Of a stretch of DNA of 64,000 nt, positions 16,320 to 24,514 are shown one piece after another. Origin of the DNA: Arthrobacter sp. B0490 (GTDB lineage: Bacteria > Actinomycetota > Actinomycetes > Actinomycetales > Micrococcaceae); NCBI RefSeq assembly GCF_002929355.1, contig NZ_PJIR01000005.1, positions 62,001-126,000 on the forward strand, read 5' to 3'. The notes under the pieces are model-generated. The model was given only the letters and a program-made list of their open reading frames with translations, was not told the DNA's origin and did not search any database. The translations under genes and the position numbers were made by a program. Position 1 is the first letter of the stretch; every line of letters begins with the position of its first letter.

Positions 16320-16994
16320 ATGCAGCGATCAACCGTCCACCTGGTGCGCCACGGTGAGGTCCACAATCCCGAGGGCGTCCTGTACGGCCGGCTCCCCGAA
16401 TTCCACCTCTCCGAGCTGGGCCGGCGCATGGCCGAACAGGTGGCAGGCCACTTCGAGGAGCAGCGCCGCGCGGGGGCCAACATCGTGCACCTCGTGGCAT
16501 CGCCCCTGGTCCGGGCGCAGGAGACGGCGCAGCCGGTCGCGGAGGCGCTCGATCTCGCCATCACCACGGATGCCCGCATCATCGAGGCGGAGAACCGTTT
16601 CGAGGGAATGTCGCGGATCAAGAGCAGGCTCCGCCAGCCGCGGTACTGGCCGCTGCTCGTCAACCCGTTCCGGCCCTCCTGGGGAGAGCCGTACGCGCGG
16701 CAGGCCGAGCGCGTGATGGCGGGTGTCCAGGATGCGCGACGCCGGGCGGTCGAGCTCGCCGGGGACGACCCGGACCGACCCGCCGAGGTGATCCTCGTCA
16801 GCCACCAGCTCCCCATCTGGGTCACGCGGCTCGCCGCCGAGCACCGCCGCCTGTGGCACGACCCGCGGCAGCGCGAATGCACCCTCACCTCGATCACGTC
16901 GCTCGACTTCGTCGGCGACACCGTCCAGCGGGTGCGCTACACGGAGCCGTGCGCCGACCTGCTGCCGGGTGCGGCGAATGTCCCCGGCGCGTAA
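16320..16994 (+). CDS. Histidine phosphatase family protein (phosphoglycerate mutase-like)
   Basis: 224-residue branch-1 histidine phosphatase. The catalytic RHG motif is in STVHLVRHGEVHNPEG (residues ~4-19), and other active-site residues are in ASPLVRAQETAQ (Arg), AENRFEGM (Glu) and ILVSHQLPIWV (second His). In Mycobacterium and many other actinobacteria this gene directly precedes the cytochrome c biogenesis genes; its physiological substrate is unknown. The start is uncertain: ATG 16320 has GGAGGA immediately before it (very short spacing), while ATG 16302 would add six residues. The gene ends 39 bases before resA, and that short gap holds a dyad. Confidence 0.88.
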   Translation: MQRSTVHLVRHGEVHNPEGVLYGRLPEFHLSELGRRMAEQVAGHFEEQRRAGANIVHLVASPLVRAQETAQPVAEALDLAITTDARIIEAENRFEGMSRIKSRLRQPRYWPLLVNPFRPSWGEPYARQAERVMAGVQDARRRAVELAGDDPDRPAEVILVSHQLPIWVTRLAAEHRRLWHDPRQRECTLTSITSLDFVGDTVQRVRYTEPCADLLPGAANVPGA

Positions 16995-16998
16995 TAGA

Positions 16999-17019
16999 AT
17001 TACTACACGTCGTAGAAAT
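16999..17019. promoter_or_regulatory. Dyad operator candidate before resA
   Basis: The 21-base element ATTaCTACacgtcGTAGaAAT is an interrupted palindrome: CTAC and GTAG half-sites five bases apart, each flanked outward by matching ATT/AAT. It sits between the phosphatase stop (16994) and the resA GTG (17034) in an AT-richer island. CTAC...GTAG half-sites resemble those of BlaI/MecI/CopY-type repressors; the identity of the binder is inferred only. Confidence 0.45.
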
Positions 17020-17033
17020 CAACGGAAGAAGCC

Positions 17034-17654
17034 GTGACTCCAACCGCACGCTCCACGAAGCGCCGCCCCCTCGTCGGGCTGGGGATGGCCCTGGCCCTCA
17101 CCGTGCCGGTTTCCCTCGTGCTGACGTCGTGCGCTGCGGAGGACCCGCTCGCCCAGCAGGCCGCCGCGGGTGACGGCAAGAACTACATCGCGGGTGACGG
17201 CTCCGTCACCGAGTACGCGGCCGCGGACCGGGGAGAGCCCGTCGGGCTGTCCGGCGAGCTCTTCGACGGCACCGCCGTGTCCAGCGCGGACTGGGACGGG
17301 CAGGTCACCGTCCTCAACTTCTGGTACGCCTCCTGCGCCCCCTGCCGGGAGGAGGCGCCGAGCCTCGTCTCGCTGCACGACGAGTTCCAGCCGCAGGGTG
17401 CCGCCTTCTACGGCGTGAACATCCGCGACGAACGCGCGACCGCCGAGGCCTTCGAACGCAGCTTCGACATCCCCTACCCGAGCTTCGACGACAAGGACGG
17501 CGGTGTGCTGCTCGACATGACGCAGTACGTACCGCCGCAGGCGGTGCCGACGACGATCGTCCTCGACCGCGAGGGGCGCGTATCGGCCCGGATCCTCGGA
17601 CTCGCCGACCGCAGCACCCTCGAGGCACTGATCGATGATGCCCTCGCCGAATAG
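17034..17654 (+). CDS. resA: ResA/TlpA-like thiol-disulfide oxidoreductase lipoprotein
   Basis: 206 residues. The N-terminus is a lipoprotein signal (basic MTPTARSTKRRP, hydrophobic core, lipobox VLTSC with Cys33). The thioredoxin domain carries the redox motif in NFWYASCAPCREEAPSL (Cys101, Cys104) and a cis-Pro loop AVPTTIVLDREG. It would reduce the CxxCH cysteines of apocytochrome c outside the membrane, using electrons passed through CcdA. The GTG start at 17034 has GGAAG five bases upstream. It is the first gene of a tight resA-ccdA-resB-ccsB run, the system II cytochrome c maturation set. Confidence 0.92.
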   Translation: MTPTARSTKRRPLVGLGMALALTVPVSLVLTSCAAEDPLAQQAAAGDGKNYIAGDGSVTEYAAADRGEPVGLSGELFDGTAVSSADWDGQVTVLNFWYASCAPCREEAPSLVSLHDEFQPQGAAFYGVNIRDERATAEAFERSFDIPYPSFDDKDGGVLLDMTQYVPPQAVPTTIVLDREGRVSARILGLADRSTLEALIDDALAE

Positions 17655-17675
17655 CGCGTCCGCCGCGCCGCGCCG

Positions 17676-18482
17676 ATGAACCTCCCGACGATGCCGGTGG
17701 GCTCGGCCGTGTCCGTGCCGTTCGCCGCGGGGAACGGCTTCGCCGACACCGTCCTCAACGGTTCCATGCTCCTCGCCCTGCCGGTGGCCCTGCTGGCCGG
17801 CCTCGTCTCCTTCGCGTCGCCCTGCGTCCTGCCGCTCGTCCCCGGCTACCTCGGGTACGTCACCGGGCTGACCGGAGTGGATCTCGAGAAGCAGAAGAGG
17901 GGGCGCATGGTCGCCGGGATCGGCCTGTTCGTCCTCGGCTTCTCCGTGGTCTTCATGGCCTACGGGACGCTGTTCGGTCAGCTCGGCGCCTTCCTGCGCG
18001 TCTCCCAGGGCTGGCTCATCCAGGTGTTCGGCGTCGTCGTGATCCTTCTCGGCATCGTGTTCATGGGTGGCCTCTCCTGGTTCCAGCGCGAGAGCCGGGT
18101 CCACGCCAGGGTGCCGGCAGGCCTGCTGGGAGCCCCCCTCCTCGGGGTGACCTTCGGACTGGGCTGGGCGCCCTGCATCGGGCCCACGCTCGGTGCCGTC
18201 CAGCTGCTCGCGATCTCCGGTGACGACGCCACGGCCCTCAAGGGTGCCGTGCTCACCTTCGTCTACTGCCTGGGCCTCGGGTTGCCGTTCCTGCTCATCG
18301 CGCTCGGCGTGCGCCGCGGCATGGGAGCTCTCGCCTTCTTCCGGCGGCACCGGCTGCTGCTGCAGCGGTCGGGCGGCGGGCTGCTGGTGCTCGTCGGCGT
18401 GCTCATGGTGAGCGGCGTCTGGAACCTCCTCATCACGCAGCTCCAGGACCTGCTGATCGGCAACGTGGTCCTGCCGATCTGA
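17676..18482 (+). CDS. ccdA: CcdA cytochrome c biogenesis membrane protein
   Basis: 268-residue membrane protein with six spans of the DsbD/CcdA transmembrane family. The two redox-active cysteines are in FASPCVLPLVPGYL (first span) and GLGWAPCIGPTLG (fourth span). It moves reducing equivalents from cytoplasmic thioredoxin to ResA on the outside. No ribosome site is evident at ATG 17676, but it lies 21 bases after resA and the N-terminus fits the family. Past its TGA the same frame runs on for 34 codons as a His/Asp/Glu-rich sequence that ends inside the resB start codon (see repeat at 18501 and the findings). Confidence 0.93.
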   Translation: MNLPTMPVGSAVSVPFAAGNGFADTVLNGSMLLALPVALLAGLVSFASPCVLPLVPGYLGYVTGLTGVDLEKQKRGRMVAGIGLFVLGFSVVFMAYGTLFGQLGAFLRVSQGWLIQVFGVVVILLGIVFMGGLSWFQRESRVHARVPAGLLGAPLLGVTFGLGWAPCIGPTLGAVQLLAISGDDATALKGAVLTFVYCLGLGLPFLLIALGVRRGMGALAFFRRHRLLLQRSGGGLLVLVGVLMVSGVWNLLITQLQDLLIGNVVLPI

Positions 18483-18500
18483 CCGGGCGGTCCGACCGGA

Positions 18501-18572
18501 CACCACGACGAGCACCACCACGACGAGCACCACCACGGACACCACGACGAGCACCACGAGCACCGACACGAC
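18501..18572 (+). repeat. 12-bp tandem repeat tract between ccdA and resB (His/Asp/Glu codons)
   Basis: Imperfect tandem copies of CACCACGACGAG with variants fill most of the 101-base gap between ccdA and resB. Read in the ccdA frame after its TGA, the tract encodes blocks HHDE, HHHDE, HHHG, HHDE and HHEH, then a TGA at 18585-18587 that overlaps the resB GTG (18584-18586). No start codon lies inside this frame after the ccdA stop, so it could be translated only by readthrough, or if the TGA at 18480 is an assembly error or a recent mutation. Confidence 0.8.
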
Positions 18573-18583
18573 GGAAGGCCACA

Positions 18584-20308
18584 GTGAAGCAGGACGTTTC
18601 GAAGGACACGAGGGACGGGACGGGCACCACGGGTGCCAGGTCCGATGTCGTCCTGCCCTCGCTCGGGCTCCTCGGCACCCTGCGATGGGCCTGGACGCAA
18701 CTGACGAGCATGCGGACGGCGCTGTTCCTCCTGCTGCTGCTCGCCGTCGCGGCCGTGCCCGGCTCGCTGTTCCCGCAGCGCCCGGCGAATCCCGCCGTCG
18801 TGACGCAGTACCTCCAGGACAACCCGGACACCGGGCCCGTCCTCGACTGGTTCCAGCTCTTCGACGTCTACTCGTCGGTCTGGTTCTCCGCGATCTACCT
18901 GCTGCTCTTCGTCTCGCTCATCGGCTGCGTGATCCCGCGCGCGATCGCGCACTTCAGGGCTGTCCGCTCGAAGCCTCCGCGCACGCCGAAGCGGCTCTCC
19001 CGCCTGCCCGTCTACGGCACGCTCGAAGTGCCCGCCGGGCGGGCCCGCGACGCGGGGCTCACTCCTACCGCCGCCGTCGAGCAGGCCGCCGTGCTCCTCA
19101 GGAAACGCGGCTACCGCGTGGAGGTGCGCGACGCCGGGACCGAGCGGCCCTCCGTGGGTGCGGAGCGTGGCCTGGCCAAGGAACTCGGCAACCTCGTCTT
19201 CCACACGTCGCTGATCGGCGTCCTGGTCTCGGTCGCCGTCGGCGGGCTCTTCGGCTACAACGGGCAGAAGGTCATCGTCGAGGGCGACAGCTTCGTCAAC
19301 ACGCTGATCGGTTACGACAGCTTCAGCCCCGGATCCAACTTCTCCGACGACCGGCTCTCGCCCTACTCCCTCCGCCTCGACACCTTCGACGTCCGCTTCG
19401 ACCGGGACCAGATGAGCCACTACGGGCAGCCGCTCGACTTCACCGCGAAGGTCACCACGCAGGACGGCCCGGGCGAGGACGAGGAGCAGCAGGTCCTCAA
19501 GGTCAACGCGCCGCTCACCATCGGCGGGACGAACGTGTACCTCGTCGGGAACGGCTACGCGCCCGTCGTGACCGTGCGCGACGGCGAGGGCAACATCGCC
19601 TCCGAGGGACCGGTCGTCTCGGTCCCGTCCGACGCCCTCTACACGTCCCTGGTCGTCCTCAAGGCACCCGACGCCAAGCCGGACCAGCTCGGGTTCGTGG
19701 GGTTCTTCCTCCCCACGGCCTTCGTGGACGAGGAGGGCGTCTCCTTCTCGCGCGACCCGGACCCCTTCAACCCCCAGCTCAACCTGAACTCCTATTACGG
19801 CGACCTGGGTCTCGACGACGGCACCCCGGAGAACGTCTACGTCCTCGACACGGAGAACCTGACAGAGCTCAACAGCCGGAACAACGACGACGGCGGGATC
19901 GTGCTCGGCGTCGGCGAGACGTACGACCTGCCCGAGGGCAAGGGGTCGGTCACCTTCGACGGGCTCAAGCGCTACGTCGCGCTCGACATCCACCACGATC
20001 CGGGCGAGGTGGGAGCCCTCGTGTTCTCCACCCTCGCGCTGCTCGGCCTGACGGCGTCCCTGTTCATCGGGAGGCGCAGGCTGTGGGTGAGGACGGGTGA
20101 ACACCCGGACGGGCGCATCATGCTCGAGTACGGGCTGCTGGCACGCGGCGAGGACCACCGGCTCACGGCGGAGGCCAAGGCGGTCGAGAAACTGCTGGCG
20201 GACCGCTGGTTGGTCCCGTCCGGTACCGCGGGGGAACATAGGGAGCAGGACGCCGCGCAGTCGGCAGCCGGCTCCGGGCACGCGCACCACAACGCAAAGG
20301 ACAACTGA
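18584..20308 (+). CDS. resB: ResB-like cytochrome c biogenesis protein
   Basis: 574-residue membrane protein, half of the system II heme-handling and cytochrome c synthetase complex with CcsB. Three N-terminal spans (LFLLLLLAVAAVPGSLFPQ, WFSAIYLLLFVSLIGCVIP and VFHTSLIGVLVSVAVGGLF) precede a large extracytoplasmic domain (~245-475), and a last span (LVFSTLALLGLTASLFIGRR) leads to a cytoplasmic tail ending in His-rich HAHHN. GTG 18584 has GGAAGG upstream. The stop overlaps the ccsB ATG by one base (TGATG), so the two subunits are coupled. Confidence 0.93.
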   Translation: MKQDVSKDTRDGTGTTGARSDVVLPSLGLLGTLRWAWTQLTSMRTALFLLLLLAVAAVPGSLFPQRPANPAVVTQYLQDNPDTGPVLDWFQLFDVYSSVWFSAIYLLLFVSLIGCVIPRAIAHFRAVRSKPPRTPKRLSRLPVYGTLEVPAGRARDAGLTPTAAVEQAAVLLRKRGYRVEVRDAGTERPSVGAERGLAKELGNLVFHTSLIGVLVSVAVGGLFGYNGQKVIVEGDSFVNTLIGYDSFSPGSNFSDDRLSPYSLRLDTFDVRFDRDQMSHYGQPLDFTAKVTTQDGPGEDEEQQVLKVNAPLTIGGTNVYLVGNGYAPVVTVRDGEGNIASEGPVVSVPSDALYTSLVVLKAPDAKPDQLGFVGFFLPTAFVDEEGVSFSRDPDPFNPQLNLNSYYGDLGLDDGTPENVYVLDTENLTELNSRNNDDGGIVLGVGETYDLPEGKGSVTFDGLKRYVALDIHHDPGEVGALVFSTLALLGLTASLFIGRRRLWVRTGEHPDGRIMLEYGLLARGEDHRLTAEAKAVEKLLADRWLVPSGTAGEHREQDAAQSAAGSGHAHHNAKDN

Positions 20309-21342
20309 TGCCACTACCAGTCAACGCCGAGCTCGGGCAGGTCAGTGAGCTCTTCATGCTGCTCGCCTCCATCGCCTACGTGGTGGCCCTGATCTTCTTC
20401 GTGCTCGACCTCGTGAAGTCGAGCTCGACCATCGGGGCGCTCGAATCGCGCCTCGCCGACGAGAAGTCAGCTCCCGCCCGCACCTTCGCAGGGGTGGGTG
20501 CGCGTGAGTCGGGCCCGACGACGGCCGCCGTTCCCACAGGCCCTGCGACGGCCGACGACTCCATGGACTACGGCTCCGGCCCCCGGCGTGGACTGGCCCG
20601 CGTCGCGGTCTCGCTGACCGTCCTGGCGGCGCTGATCCACGGTGCGGCCGTCATCACGCGGGGCGTCGCGGCCCACCGGGTGCCGTGGGGCAACATGTAC
20701 GAGTTCTGCACCACGGGCGCCTTCCTCGTCGCCCTCATCTTCCTCGTCACGCTCACGCGCAAGGATCTCCGCTTCGTCGGCTCGTTCGTGCTGGGACTCG
20801 TCGTCATCATGATCTGTGCCGCCACCGTCGGCTTCCCGACGCCCGTCGCCCGACTGATCCCGGCCCTGCAGAGCTACTGGCTGATCGTGCACGTCTCGAT
20901 CGCCGTCGCGTCCTCGGCGCTCTTCACGATCACGTTCTCCATGTCCGTGCTGCAGCTCCTGCAGACCTCGCGGGAGGCCAAGCTCCTCGCGGGCAAGGCC
21001 GACAATGCCAGGTTCCTGCGCCTGGTGCCGTCCGCCCTGAGCCTCGAGAACCTGTCCTACCGCCTCAACGCCGTGGCGTTCGTCGGCTGGACCTTCACCC
21101 TCATGGCCGGCGCCATCTGGGCCGAGCAGGCCTGGGGCCGCTACTGGGGCTGGGACACCAAGGAGGTCTGGACCTTCGTGATCTGGACGTGCTACGCCGG
21201 CTACCTGCACGCCCGCGCGACACGGGGCTGGACCGGGACGCGCGCCGCCTGGCTGTCGATCGTCGGATACCTCTGCATCGTGTTCAACTTCACGATCGTC
21301 AACATCTACTTCTCGGGACTGCACAGCTACTCGGGGGTCTAG
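20308..21342 (+). CDS. ccsB: CcsB/ResC heme-handling cytochrome c synthetase subunit
   Basis: 344-residue protein with about eight membrane spans. The diagnostic WWD domain is WGRYWGWDTKEVW (around residues 275-287), which presents heme on the outer face. Conserved heme-ligand histidines are likely those in LIVHVSIAVASS and GLHSYSG near the C-terminus. With ResB it attaches heme to the CxxCH motif of apocytochromes such as those of the bc1-aa3 supercomplex. A long cytoplasmic insert rich in Ala and Pro sits between the first and second spans (~40-90). An intrinsic-type hairpin 20 bases after the stop closes the operon. Confidence 0.95.
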   Translation: MPLPVNAELGQVSELFMLLASIAYVVALIFFVLDLVKSSSTIGALESRLADEKSAPARTFAGVGARESGPTTAAVPTGPATADDSMDYGSGPRRGLARVAVSLTVLAALIHGAAVITRGVAAHRVPWGNMYEFCTTGAFLVALIFLVTLTRKDLRFVGSFVLGLVVIMICAATVGFPTPVARLIPALQSYWLIVHVSIAVASSALFTITFSMSVLQLLQTSREAKLLAGKADNARFLRLVPSALSLENLSYRLNAVAFVGWTFTLMAGAIWAEQAWGRYWGWDTKEVWTFVIWTCYAGYLHARATRGWTGTRAAWLSIVGYLCIVFNFTIVNIYFSGLHSYSGV

Positions 21343-21361
21343 CTGGGGGAGTCACCTGTAC

Positions 21362-21393
21362 GAAAGCCCCGCGGCACGCGCCGCGGGGCTTTC
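21362..21393 (+). terminator. Terminator of the resA-ccsB operon
   Basis: Perfect 13-base stem GAAAGCCCCGCGG (21362-21374) / CCGCGGGGCTTTC (21381-21393), with a 6-base loop. The descending arm ends in CTTTC. It lies 19 bases after the ccsB stop; nothing else was recognised in the following 240 bases up to 21636. Confidence 0.9.
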
Positions 21394-21636
21394 CGGTTGT
21401 AGGGGGACCCCTCGCGGGGCGCATCGTGGGGCATCCCATGCGGAGCGAGTGGTCCGGAGCGGGTCGTCCGGCGGGTCGGAACAGGGCGCTGCACGCCCGC
21501 CCGAGCGCGGTGGCTCTTCGGGCGTGAGGGGCGACGTCAGCTCGGGCGGGCAGGGGCGACGACGCCCGCGGGCTGCATCAGCCGGTGGGCAGCAGTGTCG
21601 CAGAGGGCCGGTCCCGATGGTGCGGCGCGGCTCCCG

Positions 21637-22083
21637 TCAGGGGTGATGCGCTCCCGCAGGGCCGGACCCGGCGTCGTCGTTGCCTTCGCCGTCGTGCTTG
21701 TCCTCCGGGGCGGGGGAGTCCTTCCCGACCTCGCGGGCCTTCGCCTCGCGTTCCTTCTGCTCCTGCTCGCGCCGGCGCCTCTCCTCCTCGCGGGCGCGCT
21801 GCCACCGCTGTGCCTCGAGGTTCTGAAGGAACGCCGGGTCGTCGTCCGGTGCCGTGGGCTGGCGCGGTGAGGGGCGTCGCGGCCCGGACGGTCCCTGCTT
21901 GCGGGGACGGCCGAACAGGAACCACATCCCGGCGCCGATGAGCGGCAGCACGAGGATGGTCAGGAACCACGCGGTCTTCGAGATGCTCCGCACTTCGTGT
22001 TTTCGGCTCATGACGCAATCGATCAACGCGTAGATGACGACGGCGACCGCCAGGATCGCGGCGAAGAGCAGGAGGCGGGGCAT
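21637..22083 (-). CDS. PLD nuclease N-terminal (PLDc_N) domain membrane protein
   Basis: 148 residues. Two N-terminal spans (LLLFAAILAVAVVIYALIDCV and TAWFLTILVLPLIGAGMWFLFG) flank a short basic loop (SRKHEVRSISK); this is the PLDc_N/cardiolipin-synthase-N module with the typical ...P.iG...W...G end. A long, highly charged, Glu/Arg-rich coiled-coil-like tail follows (REEERRRREQEQKEREAKA) and ends in Gly/Ala/His. Role unknown. ATG 22083 is preceded at six bases by TACAAT (22095-22090 on this strand), a clear leaderless pattern. The promoter is back-to-back with that of the DUF4229 gene. Confidence 0.8.
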   Translation of the reverse strand: MPRLLLFAAILAVAVVIYALIDCVMSRKHEVRSISKTAWFLTILVLPLIGAGMWFLFGRPRKQGPSGPRRPSPRQPTAPDDDPAFLQNLEAQRWQRAREEERRRREQEQKEREAKAREVGKDSPAPEDKHDGEGNDDAGSGPAGAHHP

Positions 22084-22113
22084 GCGCCAATTGTAGGCGA
22101 GTAAACTCGGAGC

Positions 22114-22419
22114 GTGGCCTTCCTCAAATTCACCGCCCTGCGCCTGCTGCTGATCGTCGTGTTCTACGTGGCGTGCGTGCTGCTGGGCCTCGGATTGTTC
22201 CTGTCCGCGGTGGTCGCCGCGATCCTCGCCTGGTGCGTCACCTACCTGTTCGCGCGGAACCTCCGTGACGCCGCCGCGGCGACGCTGCAGCGCCGCCTCA
22301 CGCCCGGCGCCCCGCCGGTGCGGACGGCGGTGGAGCTCGACGACGCCGCCGCCGAGGACGCCCTGGACCCCAACACCCCGGTGAACGCGGATCGCAGGCC
22401 CCGCGGTACCGCGGCCTGA
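22114..22419 (+). CDS. DUF4229 family small membrane protein
   Basis: 101 residues with two membrane spans near the N-terminus (RLLLIVVFYVACVLLGLG and LFLSAVVAAILAWCVTYLF) and a cytoplasmic tail. The family is widespread in actinobacteria and is usually found next to menA or other menaquinone genes; function unknown. GTG 22114 lies six bases after TAAACT (22102-22107), so the transcript is predicted to be leaderless. It is convergent with menA, 27 bases apart. Confidence 0.8.
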   Translation: MAFLKFTALRLLLIVVFYVACVLLGLGLFLSAVVAAILAWCVTYLFARNLRDAAAATLQRRLTPGAPPVRTAVELDDAAAEDALDPNTPVNADRRPRGTAA

Positions 22420-22446
22420 CAGGAGTCCCCGCGGCCTCCCGCTCGC

Positions 22447-23328
22447 CTACGTGAGGACGCTCACCACGATGCCGGTGGCGAACAGGATGCTGAACCCCAG
22501 ATTGATCAGGCCCGTCTGCTTGAGCACGGGGATCAGGCTCTCGCGCTTGCTGCCCTTGAGCATCAGCCGGCTCGGCATCAGGCAGGCCGGGACGAGCAGC
22601 AGGACGAGCAGCACCCAGGGGTAGTCGGGGGTCAGGGACAGCGGCAGCAGGATGGCCGCCGCGAGCATCATGACGTAGCTGATCCGGGCCGGGGTGTCCC
22701 CGAGGCGCACCGCGAGCGTCCTCTTGCCCACCGCGCTGTCCGTGGGGATGTCGCGGACGTTGTTGGCCATGAGCAGTGCCATGGCGATGAGACCCGTGCT
22801 GATGGCACCGATCCAGGCGGCCGCACCGAGCCGGTCCGCCTGCGTGAAGGTGGTACCCAGCGTCGCGACGAGGCCGAAGAACACGAAGACGAACAGGTCG
22901 CCCAGCCCGAGGTAGCCGTAGGGATTCTTGCCCCCGGTGTACCCCCACGCAGCGGCGATGCAGCCCACGCCCACGAGCAGCAGCAACCATGCCTGTGACA
23001 GGACGATCAGCGCGAGGCCCGCGAGCACGGCCAGGCCGAAGCAGATGAACGCCGCCGCCTTCACCTGACCGGGCCGGGCCACACCGGAGCCTGTGAGGCG
23101 CAAAGGACCCACCCGCTCGTCGTCCGTCCCACGGATGCCGTCCGAATAGTCGTTGGCATAGTTGACACCCACCTGCAGCAGGACCGACACGAGCACCGCG
23201 AGCACCGCGTTGACCGGCTTGAACGAGCCCAGCCCGAAGGCGGCGGCGCTCCCGATGATCACGGGGGCGAAGGCCATGGGCAGGGTACGGGGGCGGGCTC
23301 CTTCGAGCCACTGTGCGGCAGTCGCCAC
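22447..23328 (-). CDS. menA: 1,4-dihydroxy-2-naphthoate polyprenyltransferase
   Basis: 293-residue UbiA-superfamily membrane prenyltransferase that joins the polyprenyl tail to 1,4-dihydroxy-2-naphthoate to give demethylmenaquinone. The first Asp-rich motif is NYANDYSDGIRGTDDERVGP (residues ~57-76) and the second is NNVRDIPTDSAVGKRTLAV; both bind Mg-diphosphate. About nine spans. The GTG start at 23328 has AAGGA upstream. It is separated by 48 bases from menE and shares its direction with menE and menB, so the three form a menaquinone block near the cytochrome c genes, an arrangement like that of mycobacteria. Confidence 0.95.
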   Translation of the reverse strand: MATAAQWLEGARPRTLPMAFAPVIIGSAAAFGLGSFKPVNAVLAVLVSVLLQVGVNYANDYSDGIRGTDDERVGPLRLTGSGVARPGQVKAAAFICFGLAVLAGLALIVLSQAWLLLLVGVGCIAAAWGYTGGKNPYGYLGLGDLFVFVFFGLVATLGTTFTQADRLGAAAWIGAISTGLIAMALLMANNVRDIPTDSAVGKRTLAVRLGDTPARISYVMMLAAAILLPLSLTPDYPWVLLVLLLVPACLMPSRLMLKGSKRESLIPVLKQTGLINLGFSILFATGIVVSVLT

Positions 23329-23376
23329 GGAGAAATCCTTGTCGTCGGGCGGATCGGGTGTCGGTGTCCTGGGCGC

Positions 23377-24507
23377 CTAGGCGTGTTCGAGGAGGGTGGA
23401 GATGGTGCGGCGGTCGGGCTTGCCGCCGGGCAGCAGCGGGAAGGCGTCCAGGGTGACGATGGCCTTCGGGACGGCGTGTGCTCCCAGTTCGACATGGACA
23501 GCCTGCCGAATGACGTCGGCATCGACGTCGCCGACGACCGCCGCAGCCACCGCGGTGCCCCATTCCTCGCTGGAGATGCCGAGCACCATCGCCTGTTCCA
23601 CTCCCGCCAGCGCCTCGATGACGTCAGAGACCTTCGTCGCCGACACCTTCAGGCCGCCGGTGATGATGACGTCGTCGATCCGCCCGTGCACGGTGACCGA
23701 CCCGCCGAGTGACACCTCCCCGGCATCGTCGGTGACGAACCAGCGCTCACCCGCGTTGAAGACGAACTTCTCCTCGGTGAGGTCGGGCGCGCCGAAGTAG
23801 CCGTCCGCCAGGACCGGACCGCCGATGCGCAGGCGTCCCCCCACCGAGCGGAGCTCGACGCCCTCGAGCGGCGTGCCGTCGTAGACGCATCCGCCGCACG
23901 TCTCGCTCATGCCGTAGGTCTCGACGATCTTCAGGTCATGGCTCCGGGCGAGGGAACGCAACGATGCACCGGCGGGAGCCCCGCCGAGGAGGATCCCGTC
24001 GAAGCGTCGAAGCACCCGGAGAGTCTCCGGCGACGGGTCGGCGAGCAGCCGATGGAGCTGCGTGGGGACCAGGGAGGTGAAGCGGACCCGGTCCGTCAGT
24101 TCCGCCGCGGCGCTGGTGAAGGCCGCAGGGGTGAAACCCGCGGAGGTGTCCATGACCCACGGCTGCGTGCCGGCGAAGAGGGACCGCACGAGCACCTGGA
24201 GGCCGGCCACGTAGTGCACGGGAAGCGTCAGGAGCCACTGGCCCTCGGCCTTAAGCGCGAGGGCCGTGCCCATGGCGGACGCGGCGAGGGCGTCGACGCT
24301 GAGCATCGTCTGCTTCGGCAGCCCGGTGGACCCGGAGGTGCTGATCACGGCGGCGATCTCGTCGTTCGGCAGGACGCCGTCGAAGGTCTGGTCCGGCCTC
24401 GCGTGGGGGGCGACGGCGGGGCCCTCGCCCGCGAGGGCGGCGGCGAGGGGCTTCAGCAGGCCGAGGGGGTCGAAGCCCTCGGGGGTGTGCACGGGGAGGA
24501 TTTCCAC
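23377..24507 (-). CDS. menE: o-Succinylbenzoate-CoA ligase (short AMP-binding enzyme)
   Basis: 376-residue ANL-family adenylating enzyme. The P-loop is ISTSGSTGLPKQTMLS (residues ~55-70), the acyl/AMP site contains LLGGAP and VETYGMSETCGG, the hinge region is DDVIITGGLKVS, and the catalytic Lys lies at the end in LLPGGKPDRRT. It is shorter than usual (about 480-550) at the N-terminus, a known feature of actinobacterial MenE. It converts o-succinylbenzoate to its CoA thioester for MenB. The GTG start at 24507 lies seven bases after the menB stop, so menB-menE are cotranscribed. Confidence 0.93.
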   Translation of the reverse strand: MEILPVHTPEGFDPLGLLKPLAAALAGEGPAVAPHARPDQTFDGVLPNDEIAAVISTSGSTGLPKQTMLSVDALAASAMGTALALKAEGQWLLTLPVHYVAGLQVLVRSLFAGTQPWVMDTSAGFTPAAFTSAAAELTDRVRFTSLVPTQLHRLLADPSPETLRVLRRFDGILLGGAPAGASLRSLARSHDLKIVETYGMSETCGGCVYDGTPLEGVELRSVGGRLRIGGPVLADGYFGAPDLTEEKFVFNAGERWFVTDDAGEVSLGGSVTVHGRIDDVIITGGLKVSATKVSDVIEALAGVEQAMVLGISSEEWGTAVAAAVVGDVDADVIRQAVHVELGAHAVPKAIVTLDAFPLLPGGKPDRRTISTLLEHA

Positions 24508-24514
24508 GCCGCTC

